Source: an uncultured Mycoplasmatota bacterium (GTDB lineage: Bacteria > Bacillota_I > Bacilli_A > RF39 > UBA660). From it: a stretch of DNA of 14,806 bases. Below, in pieces: positions 1 to 6,484 of the stretch. The translations under genes were made by a program, and so were the position numbers. The stretch lies in contig USFF01000021.1 in the NCBI GenBank assembly GCA_900553835.1, positions 1-14,806 of the forward strand. Reading direction: 5' to 3'. The notes under the pieces are model-generated. The model ran no database searches. It was not told the DNA's origin and saw only the letters and a program-made list of their open reading frames with translations. Position 1 is the stretch's first letter. Each line of letters opens with the position of its first letter.

Positions 1-701
1 TAGATTTTAGATTGTGGGCAATCAATATTTTAAAACAATATTCTGTAAAAGGATACGTATTAGATAAAGAAAGACTTAAAAATGGAACTTTTTTAAATGA
101 AAATTATTTTGATGAATTACTACAGGAAATAAGAGAAATAAGAATTAGTGAAAGAAATTTTTATCAAAAGATTACTGATATATACACAACGAGTTTAGAT
201 TATAATGTAGCTTCACCAATAACAAAAGATTTTTTTAAAACCGTTCAAAATAAAATGCATTATGCTGTTCATGGAAATACTGCTGCAGAAGTTGTAGTGA
301 ACCGTGCAAATCATAAAAAAAACCATATGGGATTAACAAATTGGAAAAATTCACCTAATGGCAAAATAATTGCATCTGATGTTATAATTGCTAAAAATTA
401 TCTTACTAAAGAAGAATTAAAATCTTTAGAAAGAATTGTTACAATGTATTTAGATTACGCTGAGGATCAAGCTGAAAGACATATTCCTATGACAATGGAA
501 GACTGGAAAGGTAAGCTAGATGTATTTTTACAATTTAACGAAAGAGATGTACTTGATAATCCTGGTAAAGTATCACATAAGGTAGCAAAGAGTTTTGCAC
601 TTTCTGAATTTGAAAAGTATAGAATTACTCAAGATAAATTATTTGAATCTGATTTTGATAAATTTATGATTGAAATGGAAAATGAGGATATCAGTTGTTA
701 A
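1..701 (+). CDS. RhuM-family protein, 5' end outside window (partial)
   Basis: The reading frame is open from the first complete codon (base 3) to the TAA at 699-701, so the gene starts upstream of the window. I recognise the RhuM family from FRLWAINIL (the FRIWA element), KGYVLDKERL, the QNKMHYAVHGNTAAEVV block, the AKNYLTKEEL block, PMTMEDWKGKLDVFL and the C-terminal EFEKYRITQDKLFESDFDKF. These run in family order, so about 100 N-terminal residues should be missing. RhuM is named after a Salmonella pathogenicity-island gene; its molecular activity is not established and members are usually found in accessory islands, often near restriction or toxin-like genes. Here it abuts a broken Fic gene, which fits an accessory patch. 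A TTG at base 12 is in frame but is internal to the family, so it is not the true start. Family assignment is good; function unknown. Confidence 0.85.
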   Translation, partial: DFRLWAINILKQYSVKGYVLDKERLKNGTFLNENYFDELLQEIREIRISERNFYQKITDIYTTSLDYNVASPITKDFFKTVQNKMHYAVHGNTAAEVVVNRANHKKNHMGLTNWKNSPNGKIIASDVIIAKNYLTKEELKSLERIVTMYLDYAEDQAERHIPMTMEDWKGKLDVFLQFNERDVLDNPGKVSHKVAKSFALSEFEKYRITQDKLFESDFDKFMIEMENEDISC

Positions 702-919
702 AAATATTCAGTTCTTAGATATCATCCTCAGACGGAAATAAAAGAACTAGTATGATAATTGCTAATAAGATAATGATTATGAATGGTAAAGGAATAATTT
801 TAGTAAAGGATGAAAATTTATTAGAATTTAATAAACTATTAACTGATTATTATACTAAAGGAGAAGATACAAAAATAATAGAATTTTTGTATAATAAATG
901 TATTTATGGATTAAATTAA
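702..919 (+). pseudogene. C-terminal remnant of a Fic-family protein, frameshifted in the Fic motif
   Basis: From 731 one frame reads DGNKRTSMIIANKIMIMNG and continues to a TAA at 917-919, ending EFLYNKCIYGLN. This is the second half of a Fic motif (HPFxDGN[GK]R) and the usual C-terminal tail. The HP codons (CAT CCT, 723-728) are present just upstream but in another frame. Only two bases (CA) separate them from the Asp codon where six are expected, a net loss of four bases that also removes the motif Phe. Nothing resembling the roughly 200-residue N-terminal part is present, because the rhuM stop is only 22 bases before the His codon. Fic proteins transfer AMP or related groups from nucleotides to target hydroxyls using that His. 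This copy cannot be active. An ATG at 752 could start a 55-residue peptide but has no good ribosome binding site. Confidence 0.7.
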
Positions 920-946
920 AAAATGTGGTAAAAATATCACATTTTT
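919..946 (+). terminator. AT-rich hairpin after the Fic remnant
   Basis: AAAAATGTG (919-927) pairs with CACATTTTT (938-946) around a short A-rich loop; the right arm supplies its own T-run. Weak but well placed, right at the remnant's stop codon. Confidence 0.5.
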
Positions 947-1001
947 AAGTGATTAATTTTCTAACTGTGAACTTTTAAGATTTGTAATCGTTAGATTTTA
1001 T

Positions 1002-1024
1002 AAGCAAAAATATTTGCTTTTTTT
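1002..1024 (+). terminator. Rho-independent terminator upstream of gatC
   Basis: AAGCAAA (1002-1008), loop AATA, TTTGCTT (1013-1019), then an unbroken T-run to 1024. It insulates the gat operon from the accessory patch upstream. Confidence 0.75.
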
Positions 1025-1025
1025 C

Positions 1026-1054
1026 TTTATATTTTCTTTTAACTGTGATATTAT
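1026..1054 (+). promoter_or_regulatory. Promoter of the gatCAB operon
   Basis: Extended -10 TGATATTAT (TATTAT at 1049-1054) lies 17 bp after a weak -35, TTTATA (1026-1031). The predicted start near 1061 rules out an ATG at 1059 and leaves about 20 nt of leader before the ATG at 1080. Confidence 0.55.
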
Positions 1055-1079
1055 TTAAATGTATGGAAGTGAGGAAAAA

Positions 1080-1370
1080 ATGATACCAATAGATAAATTA
1101 AAAGATTATTCTAAAAAGTTAGAGTTTACCATGGAAGAAAGTGAATATAAAACTCTACAAGATGAATTTGAAATCCTATTTAAACAAGTTGATAAAATAA
1201 GTGAAATAGAAGGATTAAAGGATTATGAACCTATGTCATTTCCTTTTCCTTTAGAGGAATCTTATTTAAGAAGTGATGAAGTTGACATGAGTTTAAGTGT
1301 AGAAGATGCTCTTATGAATACAAAAGATAAAGAAAGTAACAGAGTTAAACTTCCGAAGGTGGTGGAATAA
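1080..1370 (+). CDS. gatC: Asp/Glu-tRNA amidotransferase subunit C
   Basis: Smallest subunit of the GatCAB complex, which amidates Glu-tRNA(Gln) and, in many bacteria, Asp-tRNA(Asn). GatC wraps around GatA/GatB and stabilises the complex in the cytoplasm. The 96-residue product has the usual length, a helical acidic N-terminal half (MIPIDKLKDYSKKLEF) and the typical tail with a Pro-rich turn (YEPMSFPFPLEESYLRSDEV) and a final KLPKVVE. I chose the ATG at 1080 because GAGG sits about 6 nt upstream and the predicted transcription start lies just before it; an in-frame ATG at 1059 would precede that start. The stop overlaps the gatA start (TAATG), so translation is probably coupled. First gene of gatC-gatA-gatB. 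Confidence 0.95.
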   Translation: MIPIDKLKDYSKKLEFTMEESEYKTLQDEFEILFKQVDKISEIEGLKDYEPMSFPFPLEESYLRSDEVDMSLSVEDALMNTKDKESNRVKLPKVVE

Positions 1371-2803
1371 TGAATATTCTAGAATATAAAGATAAAATTG
1401 AAAATGGAACTTCTAGTAAGGAATTATGGCAAGATGCAGTAAATAAGTCTAAAAGTGCCATGGAAAAATTAAATCCATATGTAACTATTATGGATGAATA
1501 TATAAGTCTTGATAGTGAAAGTAAGTTAAATGGAGTACCTTATTCAATTAAAGATAACTTTAGTACAAAAGGTATTCTTACAACAGGTTCTAGTAATATA
1601 CTTAAAGATTATGTACCACCTTTTGATAGTACTGTATATAAAAAACTAAAGCAAAGTGGGGCAGCCTTAGTAGGTAAAACTGTTTTAGATGAACTGGCTA
1701 TGGGAGGAAGTGGACTAACTGGACACACTGGTATAGTTAGAAATCCTTATGATACAACTAGAATTGCAGGCGGAAGTTCTGCCGGAAGTGTAGTAAGTGT
1801 TGCTGCTAATTTAGTTCCTTTTAGTATAGGAAGTGACACAGGTGATTCAGTTAGAAAACCATCTAGTTACTGCGGAGTAGTAGGCTTCAAACCTACATAT
1901 GGAAGAATAAGTAGATATGGTTTATTTCCTTTTGCAAGTAGTTTAGATCATGTAGGAGTTATTACTAGAAATGTTCTTGATGCTGCTATAGTAGTTGATG
2001 TTTTAAAGGGAAAAGATAAGATGGATATGACTACTTTAGAAGATGATAATATTAGTTATAGTGATAATTTAGTTAATGATTTAAAAGGTAAGAAGTTATT
2101 CTATATAAAAGAAATAGTAGATAAAGAAAATGTTAATAATGAAGAGACCATTAAGATACTTGATAATTTTTATGAAAAAGTAAATGATTTAAAAGAAAGA
2201 GGAGCTTTAGTAGAAGAAGTTAGTATAGATAAAAAACTACTTGAATGTATTTATCCTATATACTTTATAATAAGTTGTGCTGAAAGTACTAGTAACAATA
2301 GTAATTTAACTGGTTTTATCTTTGGAAATAAAATGGAAGGCAAAACTCCTGAAGAAATAATGATTAATACTAGAACTAAAGGTTTTGCTGAAATGATTAA
2401 AAGAAGATTTGTAATAGGTAGTTATATTCTTGAAAGAGAAAATCAAGAGAGATTATTTATTAATGCTAAAAGGGCAAGAAATATGATTGTTACTAAAATA
2501 AATGAACTTTTAAGTGAGCATGATGCTTTAATTCTTCCAACAACCGGTACAGTAGCGCCTAAGATTAATCCTACAAATGAGCCTGATAGATTAAGTAGTG
2601 AGTATTTACTTCTAGAAAATCATTTGGATATTGGAAACTTTGGAGGATATCCAAGTATTACTATTCCATGTGGCTTTGTAAATGATATGCCAATAGGTTT
2701 ATCAATAACTTGTAAACAAAGAGAAGACTTAAAATGTTTAAATATTGCTTATTCTATAGAAAGCACAATGCCTTATAAAGACATGATAAAGGAGGTTATT
2801 TAA
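1370..2803 (+). CDS. gatA: Asp/Glu-tRNA amidotransferase subunit A (amidase)
   Basis: Glutaminase subunit: it releases ammonia from Gln (or Asn) and passes it through a tunnel to GatB. It belongs to the amidase-signature family, 477 residues, near the usual 480-490. The Lys-cisSer-Ser triad is visible as Lys61 (GVPYSIKDNF), Ser136 (AGGSSAGS) and nucleophile Ser160 (GSDTGDSVRKPSS). The 75- and 24-residue spacings are the same as in characterised GatA enzymes. The conserved substrate-loop region GFKPTYGRISRYGLFPFASSLDHVG follows at 172-196 (split here only for naming). One oddity: the usual GSDTGGS-I-R reads GSDTGDS-V-R, with Asp159 directly before the nucleophile. The ATG overlaps the gatC stop and is preceded by a purine-rich GGTGG site. 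Only 1 nt separates it from gatB, whose GGAGG lies inside gatA's last codons. Confidence 0.96.
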   Translation: MNILEYKDKIENGTSSKELWQDAVNKSKSAMEKLNPYVTIMDEYISLDSESKLNGVPYSIKDNFSTKGILTTGSSNILKDYVPPFDSTVYKKLKQSGAALVGKTVLDELAMGGSGLTGHTGIVRNPYDTTRIAGGSSAGSVVSVAANLVPFSIGSDTGDSVRKPSSYCGVVGFKPTYGRISRYGLFPFASSLDHVGVITRNVLDAAIVVDVLKGKDKMDMTTLEDDNISYSDNLVNDLKGKKLFYIKEIVDKENVNNEETIKILDNFYEKVNDLKERGALVEEVSIDKKLLECIYPIYFIISCAESTSNNSNLTGFIFGNKMEGKTPEEIMINTRTKGFAEMIKRRFVIGSYILERENQERLFINAKRARNMIVTKINELLSEHDALILPTTGTVAPKINPTNEPDRLSSEYLLLENHLDIGNFGGYPSITIPCGFVNDMPIGLSITCKQREDLKCLNIAYSIESTMPYKDMIKEVI

Positions 2804-2804
2804 T

Positions 2805-4226
2805 ATGTTTGAACCTACTATTGGACTTGAAGTCCATACAGAACTTAATACTAAAAGTAAGATGTTTTCAGGAAGCAGTAATAGTTATAATACTAATCCT
2901 AATGAAAATATAAGTGTTATTGATTTGGCTTTTCCTGGTACTTTGCCAAGAGTAAATAAAGAAGGAGTTAGAAAAGCTATAAAACTAGCACTTGCCTTAA
3001 ACTGTGAAATTCCAGATGTTGTAATGTTTGATAGAAAAAACTACTATTATGCTGATTTACCTAAAGGATACCAAATAACACAGATGACTAAACCTTTTGG
3101 GAAAAATGGATATCTTGATATAGAAGTTAATGGAGAAGTTAAAAGATGTTTAATACATCAAATTCATTTAGAAGAAGACTCAGCTAGTATGGCGCATTAT
3201 GATGATTACAGTTTACTTGATTATAACCGTGCAGGAGTACCTTTAATTGAGATAGTTACTGAACCTGTGTTTACTGGAGTAGATGATGTAATTGAATTTT
3301 TAGAAAATTTAAGAAATATTATTAAATATACTAATGTAAGTGAAGCAAGTAGTGAGAAAGGTCAAATTAGGGTAGATGTTAATATTTCTTTAAAACCTAA
3401 AGGATCTAATGTACTAGGAACTCGTAGTGAGATAAAAAATATAAATTCCTTTAGCACAGTTAAAGAAGTAATTATTTCTGAAATAAAAAGACAAGAAGAA
3501 GTTTTAATGAATGCTGGAGTTATTAAACAAGAAACTCGTAGATGGGTGGACCAAGAAAAGAAAACAGTTTCAATGAGAGATAAAGTTGATGCAATTGATT
3601 ATAGATATTATATTGAACCTAACATACCAGTTGTTAAACTATCGAGTGATTTTATTGATGAAATAAAAAAAGACATTCCTGTTTTACCTTTTGAAAGATA
3701 TAATAAGTATGTTAATCTAGGTGTAAATAAAAAAGATGCTAAAGTTTTAATTAAAGATAAAAAAATAAGTGATTTTTATGAAGGATGTTTATCGTTAAAC
3801 GCAAATCCAGTTTCCGTTAGTAACTGGATTACTACAAGACTACTCGGATATTTAAATCAAACTAATAAAACTATAGATGAAGTATTTATTAAGCCAGAAC
3901 ATCTAGTTAATATGGTTAAAATGATAGAAGAGGGAAGAATAAGTACAGAACAAGCAAAAAGTGTTTTTACTTATATTTTAGAAGAAGAGAAAACACCAGA
4001 AGAAATTGTTAAAGAAAAGGGACTAGAACAAATAAGTGATCCAGAAGAAATAAGAAAACTAGTTAATGAAGTAATCGATAATAATCCTAAAGAACTTGAA
4101 AGTTATAAAAGTGGTAAAACTAACTTAATTGGTTTCTTTATAGGCCAAACTTTAAAGCTAAGCGAGGGGAAAGCTAACCCTAGTTTAGTTAATAAAATTG
4201 TAAGTGAAGAAATTAGTAAGAGATAA
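2805..4226 (+). CDS. gatB: Asp/Glu-tRNA amidotransferase subunit B
   Basis: GatB binds the mischarged tRNA, phosphorylates the Glu or Asp side chain with ATP and amidates it with ammonia from GatA. The 473-residue product begins with the signature MFEPTIGLEVHTELNTKSKM, followed by the catalytic-cradle blocks DRKNYYYADLPKGYQITQ, HLEEDSASMAHYDDYSLLDY (GatB HxEED element) and NRAGVPLIEIVTEP. The C-terminal helical, YqeY-like tRNA-binding tail is complete (GFFIGQTLKLSEGKANPSLVN in two steps) and ends SEEISKR. Full family length with no frameshift. A GGAGG ribosome binding site about 7 nt upstream fixes the ATG. Last gene of the operon: a hairpin terminator starts a few bases after the stop. Presence of GatCAB suggests that Gln-tRNA is made indirectly; whether a GlnRS also exists cannot be seen here. 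Confidence 0.97.
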   Translation: MFEPTIGLEVHTELNTKSKMFSGSSNSYNTNPNENISVIDLAFPGTLPRVNKEGVRKAIKLALALNCEIPDVVMFDRKNYYYADLPKGYQITQMTKPFGKNGYLDIEVNGEVKRCLIHQIHLEEDSASMAHYDDYSLLDYNRAGVPLIEIVTEPVFTGVDDVIEFLENLRNIIKYTNVSEASSEKGQIRVDVNISLKPKGSNVLGTRSEIKNINSFSTVKEVIISEIKRQEEVLMNAGVIKQETRRWVDQEKKTVSMRDKVDAIDYRYYIEPNIPVVKLSSDFIDEIKKDIPVLPFERYNKYVNLGVNKKDAKVLIKDKKISDFYEGCLSLNANPVSVSNWITTRLLGYLNQTNKTIDEVFIKPEHLVNMVKMIEEGRISTEQAKSVFTYILEEEKTPEEIVKEKGLEQISDPEEIRKLVNEVIDNNPKELESYKSGKTNLIGFFIGQTLKLSEGKANPSLVNKIVSEEISKR

Positions 4227-4229
4227 TTT

Positions 4230-4261
4230 AAAAAGGCATTTATTTTGTAGATGCCTTTTTT
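4230..4261 (+). terminator. Terminator of gatCAB
   Basis: AAAAAGGCAT (4230-4239) pairs with ATGCCTTTTT (4251-4260) around an 11-nt loop, and the right arm ends in a T-run. Confidence 0.85.
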
Positions 4262-4285
4262 ATGCTAAAAAGTTACACAAAATAC

Positions 4286-4314
4286 TTGAATTTTATTTGA
4301 TTTTGTAGTATATT
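4286..4314 (+). promoter_or_regulatory. Promoter of secE-nusG
   Basis: TTGAAT (4286-4291), 17-bp spacer, TATATT (4309-4314). The predicted start is near 4321, giving a leader of about 49 nt that opens with the mini-hairpin described separately. Confidence 0.7.
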
Positions 4315-4324
4315 TAAATTACTG

Positions 4325-4347
4325 AAACACATAGGTGTTTTTTTTAT
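4325..4347 (+). promoter_or_regulatory. Terminator-like mini-hairpin in the secE-nusG leader
   Basis: AAACAC (4325-4330), tetraloop ATAG, GTGTTT (4335-4340), followed by a T-run into 4345. It begins only a few nucleotides after the predicted transcription start, so it sits in the operon's own leader rather than ending an upstream gene. It could be an attenuator or pause signal; the stem is only 6 bp, so termination would be partial at best. Confidence 0.45.
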
Positions 4348-4369
4348 AAGACAAAATGGAGGTTATTTG

Positions 4370-4546
4370 ATGAAAATTAAATCATTTTTTAAAGGAGTAG
4401 ACAAAGAAAGAAAAATGGTAAGATGGCCTAGCAGTAAAGATATGGTTAAGTATTCTGTTATGGTTCTTACTTTAATGGTATTCTTTGGATTATATTTTTA
4501 TTTACTTGATGTGTTATTTACATTCTTGAAAGGATTAGTGAGCTAG
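4370..4546 (+). CDS. secE: Preprotein translocase subunit SecE
   Basis: Small essential partner of SecY in the protein-export channel of the cytoplasmic membrane. The product is 58 residues, typical of the short single-span Gram-positive form. The N-terminal amphipathic stretch FFKGVDKERKMVRWPSSKD (5-23) carries the family hallmark VRWPS, followed by one transmembrane helix at about 28-52 (YSVMVLTLMVFFGLYFYLLD). The ATG has GGAGG about 9 nt upstream. The gene ends 1 nt before nusG, the universally common secE-nusG pairing. The rpmG copy often found just before secE in Firmicutes is absent: the gat operon terminator and the secE promoter occupy that space. Confidence 0.93.
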   Translation: MKIKSFFKGVDKERKMVRWPSSKDMVKYSVMVLTLMVFFGLYFYLLDVLFTFLKGLVS

Positions 4547-4547
4547 T

Positions 4548-5087
4548 ATGGATAATCAAAAATTATGGTATGTTGTTAATACTTATTCTGGACATGAAAG
4601 CAAAGTTAAAGAAAATTTACTTATGAGAAAAGACTCAATGGGGATGGAAAATAATATTTTTAGAGTTATTGTTCCTGAAACAACTGAAGTAGAAATTAAA
4701 GATGGAGTAAAAAAAGAAAAGACTAAAAAGATGTTTCCTGGGTATGTTTTAGTTGAAATGATAATGAGTGATGAAGCTTGGTATGCAGTTAGAAATACAC
4801 CAGGTGTAACAGGATTTATTGGATCAAGTGGTAAGGGTGCAAAACCTATTCCTTTATCACCTCAAGAAATAGATAAAATTTTAGTAAATGAAGGAATTAG
4901 TAGACTTGATATTGAAACTGATTTAAACGAAGGAGACTCAGTAAAAATAGTTGATGGACCATTTACAGGTATGTATGGTAAAGTTCAGTCTATAGATCTA
5001 GAAAACGAAAAATTAAATGTATTAATAGATTTATTTGGACAAGAAACTCCTGTAGAAGTAGATTTAGTACAAATTAGTAAGTGTTAA
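4548..5087 (+). CDS. nusG: Transcription elongation/antitermination factor NusG
   Basis: NusG binds the RNA polymerase clamp through its N-terminal NGN domain and contacts ribosomal protein S10 or Rho through its C-terminal KOW domain. The 179-residue product shows the NGN start (LWYVVNTYSGHESKVKENL, 6-24), MFPGYVLVEM (polymerase-contact strand), the RNTPGVTGFIGS block, and the KOW motif GDSVKIVDGPFTGMYGKVQ (about 129-147). The length is normal. Its ATG is 1 nt after the secE stop. The nearest purine run is further upstream than ideal, so translation is probably coupled to secE. It is followed by a bidirectional terminator and a convergent gene instead of the usual rplK-rplA, which is uncommon. 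Confidence 0.96.
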   Translation: MDNQKLWYVVNTYSGHESKVKENLLMRKDSMGMENNIFRVIVPETTEVEIKDGVKKEKTKKMFPGYVLVEMIMSDEAWYAVRNTPGVTGFIGSSGKGAKPIPLSPQEIDKILVNEGISRLDIETDLNEGDSVKIVDGPFTGMYGKVQSIDLENEKLNVLIDLFGQETPVEVDLVQISKC

Positions 5088-5113
5088 AAAAATAGTAGCC
5101 CAGCTACTATTTT
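5088..5113. terminator. Bidirectional terminator between nusG and the XRE gene
   Basis: AAAATAGTAGC (5089-5099) pairs with GCTACTATTTT (5103-5113) around CCA. The A-run on the left gives the minus strand a strong T-tract; the plus strand has TTTT. It overlaps the last codon of the convergent XRE gene. Confidence 0.8.
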
Positions 5114-5375
5114 AATTTTCTTCTATGACATCATCTTTGAATAGATTATCCATTGGTATTTCAAGTACCATTGCTATTCTCCATAAAGTTTCAACCGAGA
5201 ATCCTCTTCTTCCTTGTTCGCTTTCTATTCTTCTTATAAATTCAAAACTTCTATCTGTATAAAGAGCAAGTTCTTCTTGCGTATAGCCTTTTAGTTTTCT
5301 ATACTTTCTAATATTTAGAGCGACTATTTTTTTGATATCTTTATTAAAGTCAAACTCCTTGTATTCATAAGCCAT
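5112..5375 (-). CDS. XRE-family helix-turn-helix regulator
   Basis: Small DNA-binding protein, 87 residues from the chosen start. A Cro/CI-type HTH covers most of it: NIRKYRKLKGYTQEELALYT (first helices), the recognition segment SFEFIRRIESEQGRR, and VETLWRIAMVLEIPMDNLF, the usual closing helices. There is no other domain, so it is a stand-alone repressor type. I prefer the ATG at 5375 because GGTGA lies about 6 nt before it. ATGs at 5387 and 5393 are in frame (up to 93 residues) but have poorer ribosome binding sites. Divergent from the receiver-like gene at 5573, with an intergenic region that holds promoters for both. Targets unknown; autoregulation is plausible from short repeats in its own promoter. 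Confidence 0.85.
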   Translation of the reverse strand: MAYEYKEFDFNKDIKKIVALNIRKYRKLKGYTQEELALYTDRSFEFIRRIESEQGRRGFSVETLWRIAMVLEIPMDNLFKDDVIEEN

Positions 5376-5416
5376 AATTTTCACCATACTCATTTTCTCA
5401 TAAAAACATTAAAAAT

Positions 5417-5446
5417 AATGTAGTCAGCCAGTACCAGTATGCACAA
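5417..5446 (-). promoter_or_regulatory. Likely promoter and operator of the XRE gene
   Basis: On the minus strand, TTGTGC (5446-5441), 18-bp spacer, TACATT (5422-5417). The spacer holds a tandem 6-bp repeat, CCAGTA CCAGTA on the plus strand (5428-5439), and the -10 overlaps a small dyad CATTA/TAATG (5407-5420). Both are candidate operator half-sites. Confidence 0.4.
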
Positions 5447-5502
5447 AAAATTAAAAAATATACAATATGTGTATAGTTAGATGTAACTTTTTAAAATTTG
5501 TG

Positions 5503-5531
5503 TAGACTTTATTTACATAGTAAGTTATAAT
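5503..5531 (+). promoter_or_regulatory. Promoter of the receiver-like gene
   Basis: TAGACT (5503-5508), 17-bp spacer, consensus TATAAT (5526-5531). Predicted start near 5538, about 35 nt before the ATG. Confidence 0.6.
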
Positions 5532-5572
5532 ATTCTAGTAGTAAATATTTGAGGTCGAAAGGGTGAGAGAAA

Positions 5573-5935
5573 ATGAAATTAAGAATTCTTTTAGGTTGTT
5601 ACAATACTGAAATGGCTATTATAAATGCAAGAACTCTTAGAGGTATGGGGCATGATGTAAATGTTATCGATTATAGTTCTGATGTTTTAAAGGAATTTAG
5701 AGAAAATCAAGATAAGTATGATTTGATAATTACAAATAATCTTTATAAGTGCGATATGACAGGTAAGAAACTTTTTGAAGAAATTAGAACATTTAGCGAT
5801 ATCCCAATTGTAGTTTGTAGTGCTGAAGACTGGGAAGATATCTATGACCCAGCACCATATGATGGTTATTTAAAGAAACCAATTGATGAAGGAAAAGCAA
5901 AAGCTGTATTTGAAAAAATTTTTGGAGAAAAATAA
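5573..5935 (+). CDS. Stand-alone receiver-like (pseudo-receiver) domain protein
   Basis: The 120-residue length and the alternating strand/helix pattern fit one CheY-like receiver domain with no output domain. Strand 1 is KLRILLGCY, strand 3 YDLIITNNL (49-57), strand 4 IPIVVCSAED (77-86), and strand 5 GYLKKPID (98-105). The strand-5 Lys-Pro pair (Lys102-Pro103) and a Ser in the Thr/Ser position (Ser83) are kept. The acidic pair at the end of strand 1 is replaced by Gly/Cys/Tyr, and the phospho-acceptor Asp at the end of strand 3 is Asn55. It therefore probably cannot be phosphorylated in the classical way. GGGTGA about 6 nt upstream supports the ATG. It is a monocistron between a consensus promoter and a very strong terminator, divergent from an XRE regulator. 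Fold call is good by pattern; function unknown. Confidence 0.7.
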   Translation: MKLRILLGCYNTEMAIINARTLRGMGHDVNVIDYSSDVLKEFRENQDKYDLIITNNLYKCDMTGKKLFEEIRTFSDIPIVVCSAEDWEDIYDPAPYDGYLKKPIDEGKAKAVFEKIFGEK

Positions 5936-5980
5936 GGAAGTAAAAGCTTAACTAATCATGTTAAGTTTTTACTTCCTTTA
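5936..5980. terminator. Strong bidirectional terminator
   Basis: A 17-bp stem, GGAAGTAAAAGCTTAAC (5936-5952) with 5960-5976, closes a 7-nt loop; one position is a G-T wobble. Flanking T-runs on both strands let it serve the receiver-like gene and the convergent membrane protein gene. Confidence 0.85.
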
Positions 5981-6020
5981 TTATTTAAATTCAATTTCTA
6001 ACTTTATAAGCTATTGAATT

Positions 6021-6428
6021 TTATTTAAGTTTCTTATTAATTTCAGTAGTATTTCTGCATATAGTAAGTAATAAAAGTGATAACTCATATATTACTCTTA
6101 CAATAAGATTACCAAGTGCAAAAGTTAAAACAAATAGTAAGAAACTAGTTTTGATTAATTCAAATGACATTAATGAAAGATAAATAGTTATAATTAAATA
6201 AGATATTTTTAGAATAGTTTCTAGCCACATCTTTTTAAAAGATAAGAATTCATATAAGTATTTTTTAAAACCAGTAAACTTATTTTCATTATCTTTTTTT
6301 AGAAATAAGAAATATACTAATATTCCTCCAATAATAGCTAATATTAAAGCTATAGTACCCCAAGCTGCACTGCTAGGTTGACTAAATCCTCCATCAACAA
6401 TGTCATACATATCAATTGTAGTTTTCAA
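6021..6428 (-). CDS. Small three-helix membrane protein, DUF4282-like
   Basis: The product has 135 residues from a TTG start. A short polar N-terminus leads to a first hydrophobic segment at about 24-43 (ALILAIIGGILVYFLFL), a basic loop (KKDNENKFTGFKKY), then FLSFKKMWLETILK and two more hydrophobic segments at about 72-92 and 94-114. It ends in NLIVRVIYELSLLLLTI and a polar EINKKLK tail. The SFKKM...I+K entry and the final GN-L-VR-YEL-ll...-N--EI- pattern resemble DUF4282 proteins; that match is from memory and tentative. GGAGG lies 7 nt before the TTG at 6428; a GTG at 6434 would be almost inside that site and is unlikely. It follows spoIVA by 38 nt on the same strand, with a terminator hairpin between them, so it would be made by read-through of spoIVA transcripts. 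A role in sporulation is only inferred from position. Confidence 0.6.
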   Translation of the reverse strand: MKTTIDMYDIVDGGFSQPSSAAWGTIALILAIIGGILVYFLFLKKDNENKFTGFKKYLYEFLSFKKMWLETILKISYLIITIYLSLMSFELIKTSFLLFVLTFALGNLIVRVIYELSLLLLTICRNTTEINKKLK

Positions 6429-6457
6429 AATCACACCTCCTATAATTAATTATAAAG

Positions 6458-6484
6458 AAAAAATTGCTATAAAACAATAGCAAT
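6458..6484 (-). terminator. Terminator overlapping the end of spoIVA
   Basis: On the minus strand ATTGCTAT (6484-6477) pairs with ATAGCAAT (6470-6463) around TGTTTT, then TTTTTC. The spoIVA stop codon lies inside the stem. It separates spoIVA from the downstream membrane-protein gene, and no room for a new promoter is left. Confidence 0.75.
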
